From Priestia aryabhattai B8W22 (lineage in GTDB: Bacteria > Bacillota > Bacilli > Bacillales > Bacillaceae_H): a stretch of 64,000 nucleotides of DNA. The position numbers and the translations under genes were made by a program. The stretch covers positions 24,966 to 88,965 of the forward strand of contig NZ_JYOO01000023.1 of NCBI RefSeq assembly GCF_000956595.1. The letters run 5' to 3'. Below, piece after piece: positions 8,888 to 17,092 of the stretch. The notes beneath the pieces were generated by a model. The model saw only the letters and a program-made list of their open reading frames with translations, did no database searches and was not told where the DNA came from. Position 1 is the stretch's first letter. Every line of letters starts with the position of its first letter.

Positions 8888-9861
8888 GAAGAACGCTGCT
8901 TGAAATGTTTACGAACGCAGATGGAGACTATGTGTCCGGACAAAAGATCAGCGATTTATTAGGCTGTTCAAGAACAGCTGTATGGAAGCATATCGAAGAG
9001 CTGCGAAAAGACGGCTATGAACTTGAAGCTGTTCGTAAAAAAGGCTATCGCATTGTTGGGAAGCCGAACAAAGTAAGCAGCAACGAGCTTTTATTAGGGC
9101 TTCAAACAACAAAAATCGGTCAGTATATTCATTATGAGGAAAGCGTGCATTCTACTCAAAAAATTGCTCATCGAATTGCTCAAGAAGGAGCCAAAGAAGG
9201 AACGGTCGTAGTTGCTGAAGAGCAAACGGCAGGGAGAGGAAGACTTGATAGAGCGTGGTATTCCCCAAAATATACTGGTGCCTGGATGAGTATTATACTG
9301 CGTCCTTCTATTCCTCCGCAGCAGGCTCCTCAGCTGACTCTGCTATCAGCAGTGGCTGTTGTACAGGCCATTCAAGAAGTGACGAACCTTTCTCCAGACA
9401 TTAAATGGCCTAATGATGTTTTATTAAATGGGAAGAAGCTAGTTGGGATTTTAACAGAAATGCAGGCTGATTTTGACCGGATTCATTCGGTCATCATTGG
9501 AATCGGCATCAATGTGAATCAGCAGGAAACGGATTTTAATGAACAAATCAAACACATTGCCACATCTTTACGTATTGAAAAAGGTGAAGAAATTAATCGT
9601 GCGGCTTTGATGCAAGCGTTTTTCTTAAAGTTAGAAACCCTTTATGAAGAATACTTAAAAAATGGCTTTGGTTTAATTAAAGTTCTTTGGGAAACGTATG
9701 CGATCAGTATTGGAAAGCGAATTATAGCACGCACGATGACAGCCAACATTGAAGGCTTTGCAAAAGGTATAACAGATGAAGGCGTTTTATTAATTGAAGA
9801 TGATGAAGGAGTTATACACCGAATTCATTCTGCAGATATTGAGCTCTCTGCTAAAAAATAG
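8872..9861 (+). CDS. birA: Biotin-[acetyl-CoA-carboxylase] ligase / biotin repressor BirA
   Basis: BirA makes biotinyl-5'-AMP, transfers biotin to carboxylases and represses biotin genes. The 329-aa protein has an N-terminal winged helix (residues ~5-60; 'LGCSRTAVWKHIEEL'), the ligase domain with the adenylate loop 'GRGRLDRAW' and 'KWPNDVLLNGKKLVGIL', and a C-terminal SH3-like domain. Start chosen at TTG 8872 because AAGTGGGTG lies 8 bases upstream and the N-terminus matches the family; GTG 8860 is an alternative. It ends the operon; a large hairpin follows. Confidence 0.95.
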   Translation: MQSDIRRTLLEMFTNADGDYVSGQKISDLLGCSRTAVWKHIEELRKDGYELEAVRKKGYRIVGKPNKVSSNELLLGLQTTKIGQYIHYEESVHSTQKIAHRIAQEGAKEGTVVVAEEQTAGRGRLDRAWYSPKYTGAWMSIILRPSIPPQQAPQLTLLSAVAVVQAIQEVTNLSPDIKWPNDVLLNGKKLVGILTEMQADFDRIHSVIIGIGINVNQQETDFNEQIKHIATSLRIEKGEEINRAALMQAFFLKLETLYEEYLKNGFGLIKVLWETYAISIGKRIIARTMTANIEGFAKGITDEGVLLIEDDEGVIHRIHSADIELSAKK

Positions 9862-9891
9862 TAGAAAAATAAAGAAATTTTTATTATAATA

Positions 9892-9943
9892 CGAGTATCA
9901 AGGTAGTATCGCAAGAACTTCACTTGATACTCGTTTGTTTATT
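9892..9943 (+). terminator. Terminator after birA
   Basis: The perfect 11-base inverted repeat CGAGTATCAAG / CTTGATACTCG has a 20-base loop and is followed by a T-rich stretch. It ends the ypjD-birA operon. Confidence 0.75.
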
Positions 9944-10007
9944 TTTAATACGACAATAAATCTGCCTTGATCCATTAAGGACTAGGACAGAGGGATGACG
10001 CGTAGGT

Positions 10008-10087
10008 AAGCACATTAGGTAAAGTGTGCTTTTTATAGATGAAGTCTGTCAAAGTCCTTCTTCCTTTTATAGGTAGAAGGACTTTTT
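10008..10087 (+). promoter_or_regulatory. panB leader: Two tandem terminator-like hairpins in the panB leader
   Basis: The first hairpin (AAGCACA 10008-10014 with TGTGCTT 10025-10031) is followed by a T5 run. The second (AAAGTCCTTCT 10051-10061 with AGAAGGACTTT 10075-10085) ends in TTTTT. Both lie 47-130 bases upstream of panB. They may simply terminate incoming transcription, or act as attenuators of panBCD. No riboswitch consensus was recognised around them. Confidence 0.5.
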
Positions 10088-10133
10088 GTATGCAGACGTG
10101 CGCTCATCTCCTCTGAGAAGGAGGAGAAAGTTA

Positions 10134-10967
10134 GTGAAAACAAAATTAGATTTTTTACGTATGAAACAGAACCATGAACCAATTGTGATGCTGACTGCGT
10201 ACGATTATCCGTCAGCTAAGTACGCTGAGGAAGCAGGCGTAGACATGATTTTAGTAGGCGATTCTCTAGGAATGGTCGTTTTAGGATATGACTCTACGAT
10301 TCCTGTAACGGTAGATGATATGATTCATCATACAAAAGCGGTTAAAAGAGGGGCTGCTGATACATTTATCGTCACCGACATGCCATTTATGTCCTATCAC
10401 GTGTCGAAAGAAGACACGATGAAAAATGCTGCTCGTATTATGCAGGAAAGCGGAGCTCATGCTTTAAAAGTAGAAGGTGCAAAGGATGTTCTTTATACAA
10501 TTTCAGAATTGACGCAAGCTGGTATTCCGGTTGTTGCACATCTCGGGTTAACTCCTCAGTCTGTCGGTGTCCTGGGCGGTTATAAAGTGCAGGGAAAAGA
10601 AGCGAAAGAAGCCAAACAGCTAATCCAAGACGCGATCAAGTGTGAGCAGGCAGGAGCTATTGCTGTTGTATTAGAATGTGTTCCTAAACAAGTAGCAAAA
10701 CAAGTAGCTGAACGCTTGAGCATTCCAACAATCGGAATTGGAGCAGGGGCTGACACGGATGGTCAAGTACTTGTATACCACGATGTATTAACGTACGGAG
10801 TCGAGCGTGTGCCAAAATTTGTTCAGTCATTTGCGAAAATAAATGAGCCTATTTTACAGGGGCTTTCTCAGTATGTAAGTGAAGTGAAAAAAAGAGAGTT
10901 TCCGAAAGAAGCACATACATTTTCAATGAAAGAAGAGCAGTTAACGGCACTGTACGGAGGGAAATAA
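10134..10967 (+). CDS. panB: 3-methyl-2-oxobutanoate hydroxymethyltransferase
   Basis: PanB adds a hydroxymethyl group from methylenetetrahydrofolate to 2-oxoisovalerate, giving ketopantoate, the first committed step to pantothenate and CoA. The 277-aa TIM-barrel protein has '[10 protein letters not shown]', '[11 protein letters not shown]' (magnesium-binding D), 'TDMPFMSYH' and '[15 protein letters not shown]'. The frame is open from 10086, but the GTG at 10134 sits 7 bases after AAGGAGGAG and gives the standard '[11 protein letters not shown]' start and family length. panC starts one base after the stop. Confidence 0.96.
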   Translation: MKTKLDFLRMKQNHEPIVMLTAYDYPSAKYAEEAGVDMILVGDSLGMVVLGYDSTIPVTVDDMIHHTKAVKRGAADTFIVTDMPFMSYHVSKEDTMKNAARIMQESGAHALKVEGAKDVLYTISELTQAGIPVVAHLGLTPQSVGVLGGYKVQGKEAKEAKQLIQDAIKCEQAGAIAVVLECVPKQVAKQVAERLSIPTIGIGAGADTDGQVLVYHDVLTYGVERVPKFVQSFAKINEPILQGLSQYVSEVKKREFPKEAHTFSMKEEQLTALYGGK

Positions 10968-10968
10968 G

Positions 10969-11826
10969 ATGAAAGTCATTACAACAATTAAAGACATGCA
11001 GCAGGAGATGAAAAAAGAAAAGCGGCTTGGACGTTCAATTGGATTTGTCCCGACGATGGGCTATTTGCATGCAGGCCATGCTACTCTGCTTGGAGCAGCT
11101 CGCACAGAAAATGAAGTAGTGGCGCTAAGTATTTTTGTGAACCCGACTCAATTTGGACCAAATGAAGATTTTGATACGTATCCAAGAGATTTTGAGCGCG
11201 ATGAGCGCGTGGCAAAAGAAGCTAACGTTGACTATTTATTTTATCCTTCGGTAGAGGAAATGTATAAGTCAAGCCGTTCAGTAGCTATAACAGTGACGGA
11301 TCGTGTAGACGTATTGTGTGGACAGAAGCGCCCCGGTCATTTTGACGGAGTAGCCACGGTACTAACAAAGCTTTTTCACATTGTAACACCAGATCGTGCA
11401 TACTTTGGTAAAAAAGATGCACAGCAAGTCGCTGTAGTAGATGGTTTAATTGAAGACTTTAATTTTCCCGTGGAGCTTAGAGCAGTAGATACGGTGAGAG
11501 AAGCGGATGGATTAGCTAAAAGTTCTCGTAACGTATATTTAACAGATAAAGAAAGAGAAGAGGCACCTGTTTTATTTAAGAGTTTACAAAGCGCCCAGCA
11601 GCTTCTTGGAAGCGGAGAGAAGCAAGTAGAAATCATTAAACAGACCATTCGAAAAGAAATTGAGCAACATACGAGCGGTAAAGTGGATTATATCGAGGTT
11701 TATACGTATCCAGAGCTAAAAACGATTAAGCAAGCTGCTGGAAAAATCATTATCGCTTTAGCCGTTCAATTCTCTAAGGCTCGTTTAATTGATAATGTAA
11801 TTGTAGACGTACAGGAGGATAACTAA
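10969..11826 (+). CDS. panC: Pantoate-beta-alanine ligase (pantothenate synthetase)
   Basis: PanC activates pantoate with ATP and joins it to beta-alanine. The 285-aa protein shows the nucleotidyltransferase signature 'PTMGYLHAGHATLL' (HxGH), 'SIFVNPTQFGPNEDF', 'CGQKRPGHFDGVATV', 'YFGKKDAQQ' and 'SSRNVYL'. It is the middle gene of panBCD and is directly followed by panD, whose ATG touches its stop codon region. An RBS (GGAGGGAAATAAG) lies inside the end of panB, consistent with coupling. Confidence 0.97.
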   Translation: MKVITTIKDMQQEMKKEKRLGRSIGFVPTMGYLHAGHATLLGAARTENEVVALSIFVNPTQFGPNEDFDTYPRDFERDERVAKEANVDYLFYPSVEEMYKSSRSVAITVTDRVDVLCGQKRPGHFDGVATVLTKLFHIVTPDRAYFGKKDAQQVAVVDGLIEDFNFPVELRAVDTVREADGLAKSSRNVYLTDKEREEAPVLFKSLQSAQQLLGSGEKQVEIIKQTIRKEIEQHTSGKVDYIEVYTYPELKTIKQAAGKIIIALAVQFSKARLIDNVIVDVQEDN

Positions 11827-12210
11827 ATGTTTCGCACGATGATGAACGCTAAAATACACAGAGCTCATGTAACTGAAGCCAACTTAAATTATGTTGGCAG
11901 CATCACCATTGATGAAGATATCATCGACGCAGTAGGAATCGTAGCAAACGAAAAAGTCCAAATTGTAAATAATAATAACGGAGCTCGCTTGGAAACGTAC
12001 GTGATTCCCGGCGAACGAGGGAGCGGCGTAGTTTGTTTAAATGGAGCCGCTGCAAGACTCGTGCAGCCTGGAGATATCGTCATCATTATCTCTTATGCGC
12101 TCGTAGCAAATGAAGAAGTAGCTCACCATCATCCAACCGTAGCGATTATGAATGAGCAGAATAAAATCCAACAATTGCTTAAACAAGAACCAGCTGGTAC
12201 AATTCTATAA
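11827..12210 (+). CDS. panD: Aspartate 1-decarboxylase precursor
   Basis: PanD makes beta-alanine from aspartate. It is produced as an inactive 127-aa proenzyme that cleaves itself between Gly24 and Ser25 to create a pyruvoyl cofactor; the 'YVGSITID' cleavage site is present at the right place. 'HRAHVTEA' near the N-terminus and 'GAAARLV' are family marks. It is the last gene of panBCD, followed by a strong terminator. Confidence 0.97.
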   Translation: MFRTMMNAKIHRAHVTEANLNYVGSITIDEDIIDAVGIVANEKVQIVNNNNGARLETYVIPGERGSGVVCLNGAAARLVQPGDIVIIISYALVANEEVAHHHPTVAIMNEQNKIQQLLKQEPAGTIL

Positions 12211-12216
12211 GAACAG

Positions 12217-12244
12217 TCCCCCTTTATGAGGGGGATTTTTATTT
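12217..12244 (+). terminator. Terminator of panBCD
   Basis: TCCCCCT and AGGGGGA form a tight stem with a 5-base loop, followed by TTTTTATTT. Confidence 0.9.
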
Positions 12245-12412
12245 GAATACATACGCTAGTAAGTGAACGGTATAAACCTCTATACACACTAAAGTAAAAC
12301 TTCTATGTATGAAAGCCTCTCTGTTTTTCACGAGAAGGAGTTGCGCTTTTAAAGCATATAGAGCAGGCTTTCACTTTATACTATAAAAAGACAGACTTGC
12401 GAGGTGTTGACC

Positions 12413-15214
12413 GTGAATAAACGCTTTGTTGTGGTAGATCTTGAAACGACGGGACATTCTCCAAAACAAGGAGATAAAATGATTCAATTTGCTGCTGTCA
12501 TAGTAGAAGACGGCAAAATTGTTGAACGTTTTTCTAGTTTTTTAAATCCTGGTATGGATATTCCGCCTTTTATTACACAACTAACTAACATTCAAAATGA
12601 TATGGTGAAAGATGCGCCTTTATTTGAAGAAATTTCACCTAAAATTATAGAATTGCTAGATGATGCTTATTTTGTTGCACATAATGTGGCATTTGATTTA
12701 ACTTTTTTACAAGAAGAACTCTATCAGTGCGGGATGGAGACGCTTTATAATTCAACCGTAGATACCGTCGAACTGGCCCGGATTCTGCTGCCTACAGTTG
12801 ATGGGTACAAACTTAGCCAATTAGCTGAGTATTTACATATTGAACATGAAAACCCTCATCAAGCAGATAGTGATGCAGAAGTAACGGCACGTATTTTACT
12901 TTTACTAATTGAAAAATTAAAGAAGCTCCCTTTAACAACCTTGAAGCAGCTATACGCGCTAAGCTTACACTTTAAAAGTGAAATTGGAGAACTGATTCAA
13001 CAAGTTATAGATGATAAAAGTTATGCCGAGGATGATTCTTATGAATTTATACATGGCATTGCGCTAAACAAATATCAGCCGCATTCAGCTAATGAAAAGC
13101 AGCACTCTCATACTTACGAAATATTTGAAACTGAAAAGCAAAAGCTGTTCCATCAGGCTCTGCCATTGTTTGAAGAACGAAAAGGGCAGTGGGAGATGAT
13201 GAACTTTGTACAAGAGTGCTTTGCAGGTAACGAGCATGCTTTAATTGAAGCCGGGACCGGTATCGGTAAAACCTACGCTTATTTAGTTCCTGCCGTGTTT
13301 TATGCTTCTGTTCATCACCACCCAGTCATTATCTCAACTAACACGGTAACGCTTCAGCAGCAAATCATCGAAAAAGATGTGCCCATTCTAGAAAAGATTG
13401 TTCCGTTTCCTGTTACAGCAGCTGTTTTAAAAGGAAGAGAACATTACATTAGTATAAGAAAATTTATTCAGCTCTTAAAAGAGCGCAATAATAATTACGA
13501 TGCGATCCTCACAAAAGCGAAGCTGCTTATTTGGCTGACGGAAACGGAAACGGGCGACAGCGATGAAATAAACCTGCCTTCTGGAGGCAAACTTTTTTGG
13601 GAGCAGCTAAATGAAAGCAATCCGTCTCCAAGTGACTTTAAGCATCCTTGGAAACTTTATTCTTTTTATGAACGAGCGCAGAACAGAGCGCAAAATGCCC
13701 ATATAGTAGTGACAAATCATCGCTTGCTGTTGATGGATGTAATGAGTAATCATGAGCTGCTACCTGATTATAAACAGATTATTATTGACGAGGCTCATCA
13801 CTTAGAAGACATTGCCGGAGAAGAACTGGGAGAGCGCTTAGATTATTTTGCGGTTCATGCGCTATTAAACCGAATCGGAACCATTCAAGACAAAGGGCTG
13901 TTAAAAAAAGTTCATCATACGCTTGTAAAATATAGCATCGAGCTTAACACTGAATTTCTTCAAAATTTGTTTGTGCAGCTTCATTCTGAGTGCGATGACT
14001 TATTTCGTTTGATTCATTCTTTTGTTCAAAAAAGAACGGGCAATCAGCAGGGTGAGATTGGAAGAAGCAGCTATCGGTATAAAGTGGAAAAAGAGCATGG
14101 GCATTACTGGACGGCTATTCAAGAAGCAGCGTCGCGCATTCGTTTTTTAATTCACGATCTTTTTACATGGAATGATGGGGCAAGACATTCCTTTAACGAT
14201 CTATATGACAAAGCCACAAAAAATGAACAGTCATCTCTTCATGAATTTCAAACGGCTGTTAAAGGGTTTGAGCATATATCTCAGCAAATAGAAAAGCTTT
14301 TGTTCAAACAGCAGAGTAATCACGTAACGTGGTTTGAGATTGAACCAAAAGGAGCAGCAAATGCTACGTATATCTATAGTCAGCCTACTTCCATTGCCGA
14401 TACGCTGGCTGATGAATTTTTTGCCAAGAAACAAAGCGTTATTTTAACTTCGGCTACATTGACGGTGAATGGAACATTTGATTATTTAATTCAAGAGCTA
14501 GGGTTATATGACTTTCAGCCTGCTCAACTTATTCTTCCTTCCGAGTTTGATTATGAGAAGCAAGCTAAAGTCTATATTCCTCAAGATATGCCTGCTGTTA
14601 ACGAAGTATCATTATATGAGTATAGCGCTATGATGGCAGAAAGTATTCTTGACGTAGCCAAAGTAACAAATGGTCGTATGCTGGTGCTTTTTACTTCATA
14701 TGACATGTTGAAAGCTACGTATGGTTATTTAAAAGAGTTAAACGATCTTGAAGAGTTCGTCCTGCTCGGTCAAGGAGTCACAACTAGAAATCGTAATAGA
14801 CTGTTAAAAGACTTCAGCCAGTTTGAGCATTCCATTCTTTTAGGTACAAACAGCCTGTGGGAAGGAATTGATCTGCCAGGAGATTTATTATCATGTCTCG
14901 TAATAGTCAGACTTCCTTTTTCATCTCCAAATCAACCTCTGCTGACAGCTAAATTTGAGCAGATGAAAAAAGAAGGGAAAAGTCCTTTTATGAATTATTC
15001 ACTTCCTCAGGCCGTTATCCGTTTTAAACAAGGATTTGGACGGTTGATTCGTTCAAAAAGTGACCGAGGAGCTATATTTATTTTTGATAATCGTATTACG
15101 CGAACAGCATATGGATACCATTTCCTTCACTCGCTTCCAAAAGTCCAAGTTGTTCAAAAAACGTTTTCGAATATCTTACTGGACTACAAAGAATGGTGGA
15201 ATGAAAAGACTTGA
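12413..15214 (+). CDS. dinG: DinG: DnaQ-like exonuclease fused to XPD/DinG-type helicase
   Basis: This 933-aa protein fuses an N-terminal DEDD 3'-5' exonuclease domain ('VVVDLETTG' at residues ~5-13; 'NVAFDLTFL'; 'HQADSDAEVT') to a superfamily 2 helicase-like region with Walker A 'GTGIGKTYAY', 'DEAHHLED', 'LTSATL', 'NSLWEGIDLPG' and 'GRLIRS'. The four-cysteine Fe-S cluster of canonical DinG/XPD helicases is not visible; Firmicute DinG is known as a nuclease rather than a helicase. Start GTG 12413 chosen for the GAGGTG RBS and the conserved start 'MNKRFVVVDLE'; GTG 12404 is less likely. Single-gene unit ending in its own terminator. Confidence 0.94.
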   Translation: MNKRFVVVDLETTGHSPKQGDKMIQFAAVIVEDGKIVERFSSFLNPGMDIPPFITQLTNIQNDMVKDAPLFEEISPKIIELLDDAYFVAHNVAFDLTFLQEELYQCGMETLYNSTVDTVELARILLPTVDGYKLSQLAEYLHIEHENPHQADSDAEVTARILLLLIEKLKKLPLTTLKQLYALSLHFKSEIGELIQQVIDDKSYAEDDSYEFIHGIALNKYQPHSANEKQHSHTYEIFETEKQKLFHQALPLFEERKGQWEMMNFVQECFAGNEHALIEAGTGIGKTYAYLVPAVFYASVHHHPVIISTNTVTLQQQIIEKDVPILEKIVPFPVTAAVLKGREHYISIRKFIQLLKERNNNYDAILTKAKLLIWLTETETGDSDEINLPSGGKLFWEQLNESNPSPSDFKHPWKLYSFYERAQNRAQNAHIVVTNHRLLLMDVMSNHELLPDYKQIIIDEAHHLEDIAGEELGERLDYFAVHALLNRIGTIQDKGLLKKVHHTLVKYSIELNTEFLQNLFVQLHSECDDLFRLIHSFVQKRTGNQQGEIGRSSYRYKVEKEHGHYWTAIQEAASRIRFLIHDLFTWNDGARHSFNDLYDKATKNEQSSLHEFQTAVKGFEHISQQIEKLLFKQQSNHVTWFEIEPKGAANATYIYSQPTSIADTLADEFFAKKQSVILTSATLTVNGTFDYLIQELGLYDFQPAQLILPSEFDYEKQAKVYIPQDMPAVNEVSLYEYSAMMAESILDVAKVTNGRMLVLFTSYDMLKATYGYLKELNDLEEFVLLGQGVTTRNRNRLLKDFSQFEHSILLGTNSLWEGIDLPGDLLSCLVIVRLPFSSPNQPLLTAKFEQMKKEGKSPFMNYSLPQAVIRFKQGFGRLIRSKSDRGAIFIFDNRITRTAYGYHFLHSLPKVQVVQKTFSNILLDYKEWWNEKT

Positions 15215-15237
15215 GCAGACGCTTAAGTCTTTTTTTA
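15204..15237 (+). terminator. Terminator of dinG
   Basis: The arms AAGACTT / AAGTCTT are followed by seven T residues. The first arm overlaps the dinG stop codon. Confidence 0.85.
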
Positions 15238-15302
15238 TGCATACTGTTTCTTCACTTGAGAGACGATAGTAATATACTATGATAAGCAAATGAGGACAGT
15301 GT

Positions 15303-16100
15303 ATGATTAAAATGTTGATAAGTGCTGTACTGTTTTTTGGTTTTATGAACTATTCGGTTTCAGCAGCCGTCATTCAAAACGTAGATTTTGGTTTACAAGC
15401 TGATGAAATAGTGATCACCTTTCTACCTCTTTCAGCTGGAGAAGCAAGTCTGATTCAAGACGGAAGCGATGAGACCATTTTGATAAATACCGGAAGTGCA
15501 TCTTCCTATCCCGAGCTAAAGAAGTGGCTGCAGCGATATAAAGTAAAAAAAATCAACCAATTAATAATTACGAAACAGCAAAAGTACTATAATTCAAATG
15601 TTCAGCGAGCTGTGAACGATTATCATATAGAGCGTATTATTGCCCCCGCTCAGTATCAGGCGGAATTTCAAACAGAGAAGTGGAAAGAAAATGATTTATT
15701 TCAGTTAACAGATAATATACACGTTGATGTCTTGCACGCATCGAAGCAAAAAACAGCTGCTATGGATCTATTATTCACGATCGGAGAACATCGGATTCTA
15801 TATGCAATGAGCAGCTCAAATGAAGTAGAAGAAAAGTTTTTGCGTATTCCTCTTACCGATGTAGCTGTATTGAAAGTTCCTAATTTTGGAGAAGGAGCCT
15901 TTTTTTCGAATGCATTTTTGAAGCAATTAAACACACAGCTTGCGGTTATGTTCACTAAACCAGACCGTTCTTATTCCGGACAGCTACTTTCAAATTTAAC
16001 GGCTGAATGGATTGAAATATATGACGTAAGGGAGGGGAGCGCTTACTCTATTAAAATGTCGCTAAAATCCTATGATGTGATGAAATTTTCTGCAAAATAA
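15303..16100 (+). CDS. Secreted ComEC-like metallo-beta-lactamase-fold protein lacking metal ligands
   Basis: This 265-aa protein has a signal peptide (residues 1-21, ending 'VSAAV'). The rest resembles the hydrolase domain of ComEC/Rec2: 'FLPLSAGEASLIQDG' and 'TILINTGSASSYPELKKWLQ' align with the usual Gly-Gln-Gly-Asp and 'LIDTG' segments. Where the zinc motif HxHxDH should follow, the sequence reads 'LIITKQQKYYNSN', with no His or Asp. The Asp of 'IDTG' is Asn, and Gln-Gly-Asp is changed to Ala-Gly-Glu. It is therefore probably catalytically inactive. It is a single gene between dinG and ypmA, with its own RBS (GAGG at 15292). Function unknown. Confidence 0.7.
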   Translation: MIKMLISAVLFFGFMNYSVSAAVIQNVDFGLQADEIVITFLPLSAGEASLIQDGSDETILINTGSASSYPELKKWLQRYKVKKINQLIITKQQKYYNSNVQRAVNDYHIERIIAPAQYQAEFQTEKWKENDLFQLTDNIHVDVLHASKQKTAAMDLLFTIGEHRILYAMSSSNEVEEKFLRIPLTDVAVLKVPNFGEGAFFSNAFLKQLNTQLAVMFTKPDRSYSGQLLSNLTAEWIEIYDVREGSAYSIKMSLKSYDVMKFSAK

Positions 16101-16112
16101 ACAAATTTCCTT

Positions 16113-16140
16113 TTGCAAAAAGAGGTAAATTCCTTATAAT
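16113..16140 (+). promoter_or_regulatory. Promoter upstream of ypmA
   Basis: TTGCAA (16113-16118), a 16-base spacer and TATAAT (16135-16140) form a good sigma-A promoter. Transcripts would start near 16147, ahead of the dyad at 16208-16257. Confidence 0.65.
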
Positions 16141-16203
16141 ATTATATATGTTTACTTATTTATTCGGTTTTTACGCAAAACGTACAGACTGGATTGCTGA
16201 GTG

Positions 16204-16257
16204 AAAAAGATGACGATGGTTTTTGATACCTGTTATAATACGGATATCGTCATTTTT
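16204..16257 (+). promoter_or_regulatory. Dyad symmetry around a second -10 box upstream of ypmA
   Basis: AAAAAGATGACGAT (16204-16217) pairs with ATCGTCATTTTT (16246-16257), apart from one G-T pair. Between the arms lies an extended -10 (TG-T-TATAAT, TATAAT at 16234-16239). As RNA it is a terminator-like hairpin; as DNA it could be an operator flanking a promoter. Confidence 0.45.
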
Positions 16258-16288
16258 GCGTCGTGATAGACGAGCTAGGAGGGTTACA

Positions 16289-16459
16289 ATGGAAAGCAGG
16301 ATTGAAGTATTATCAACTGTCCGCGTGGAAAATTCCTCGGATTTATATAAAATTGTTGATAGTTTGAATCGCACGTTAAAAAAGCAAGATTTGATGTTCG
16401 GATTAGCGTTAGATGAAGAAGATCAAAGCAAAGCTGTATTTACAATTTATCGTACATAA
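16289..16459 (+). CDS. ypmA: Small conserved protein YpmA
   Basis: This 56-aa cytoplasmic protein starts 'MESRIEVLSTVRVEN' and ends 'KAVFTIYRT'. The frame opens upstream at 16223, but AGGAGGG at 16277-16283 fixes the ATG at 16289 and gives the family length. It matches YpmA of B. subtilis by length and place, immediately ahead of ypmB. The role is unknown. Confidence 0.85.
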   Translation: MESRIEVLSTVRVENSSDLYKIVDSLNRTLKKQDLMFGLALDEEDQSKAVFTIYRT

Positions 16460-16470
16460 GTAGGGATTTT

Positions 16471-16959
16471 ATGAAAAAGTTAATTATTGTAGCGGTAACT
16501 GCTGTGCTTTTAATTATCGGGGGCATTTCTTTTAGCATTTATCACTCGTCCGTGAAGGATGTTCATTCTGCTGAGGAAAAAGCAGCATCCCAAGCAAAAA
16601 AAGAATTTAATTTGAAATCTGTCACAAGCACCCAGCCATATTTCGGCAATCATGCATTTTATGTAGTAGAAGGTACAAACCGAAGCAATCAAAAGGTAAT
16701 TGCTTGGATGCCTAAAAGCAAAAAACAAACAGCTGTTTTAAAGAAAGCAAGCAGCGGGATCACAAAAGAGAAAGCCATTTCCATTGTGAAAAATGATAAA
16801 AACCCGCAGGAAATTAAGTCGGTGCGCCTAGGCATTGAAAATAAAAAGCCGCTGTGGGAAGTAACATATGTGGATAAAGATAAGAAACATTTAACATACT
16901 ATTATCTTGATTTCTCTAGCGGTGAATTTATAAAACGATACAGCTTATCTCAATCATAA
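16471..16959 (+). CDS. ypmB: YpmB, membrane-anchored PepSY-like protein
   Basis: This 162-aa protein has an N-terminal signal anchor ('LIIVAVTAVLLIIGGISF') and two PepSY-like repeats: 'ISIVKNDKNPQEIKSVRLGIENK' style segments near residues 98-130 and a preceding related half. It ends with 'YYLDFSSGEFIKRYSL'. The family (DUF5590 / PepSY) is extracytoplasmic, of unknown function. The start codon lies 11 bases after the ypmA stop. Placement before aspB-asnS agrees with B. subtilis. Confidence 0.88.
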   Translation: MKKLIIVAVTAVLLIIGGISFSIYHSSVKDVHSAEEKAASQAKKEFNLKSVTSTQPYFGNHAFYVVEGTNRSNQKVIAWMPKSKKQTAVLKKASSGITKEKAISIVKNDKNPQEIKSVRLGIENKKPLWEVTYVDKDKKHLTYYYLDFSSGEFIKRYSLSQS

Positions 16960-16965
16960 ATCGTT

Positions 16966-16988
16966 TATACCATATGAAATACCATATG
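16966..16988 (+). repeat. Tandem TACCATATG repeats
   Basis: Two copies of TACCATATG separated by three A residues lie just after ypmB. A -10-like CATAAT follows a few bases downstream. They could be a binding site for a regulator of aspB; nothing more can be said. Confidence 0.35.
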
Positions 16989-17039
16989 TGTCATAATATA
17001 AGATTTCAGCGCTTTATGAAAATGAAGCCAACTTTTTAT

Positions 17040-17067
17040 CTATAATCAGCCCGCGGGCTGATTATAG
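17040..17067. promoter_or_regulatory. Perfect 28-bp palindrome in the aspB leader
   Basis: CTATAATCAGCC-CGCG-GGCTGATTATAG is identical to its own reverse complement. It lies 26 bases upstream of the aspB start and has no T run after it, which argues for an operator or an RNA structure affecting translation rather than a simple terminator. Confidence 0.6.
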
Positions 17068-17092
17068 CTTTAGTTCATAGGGGGAGATTTTA

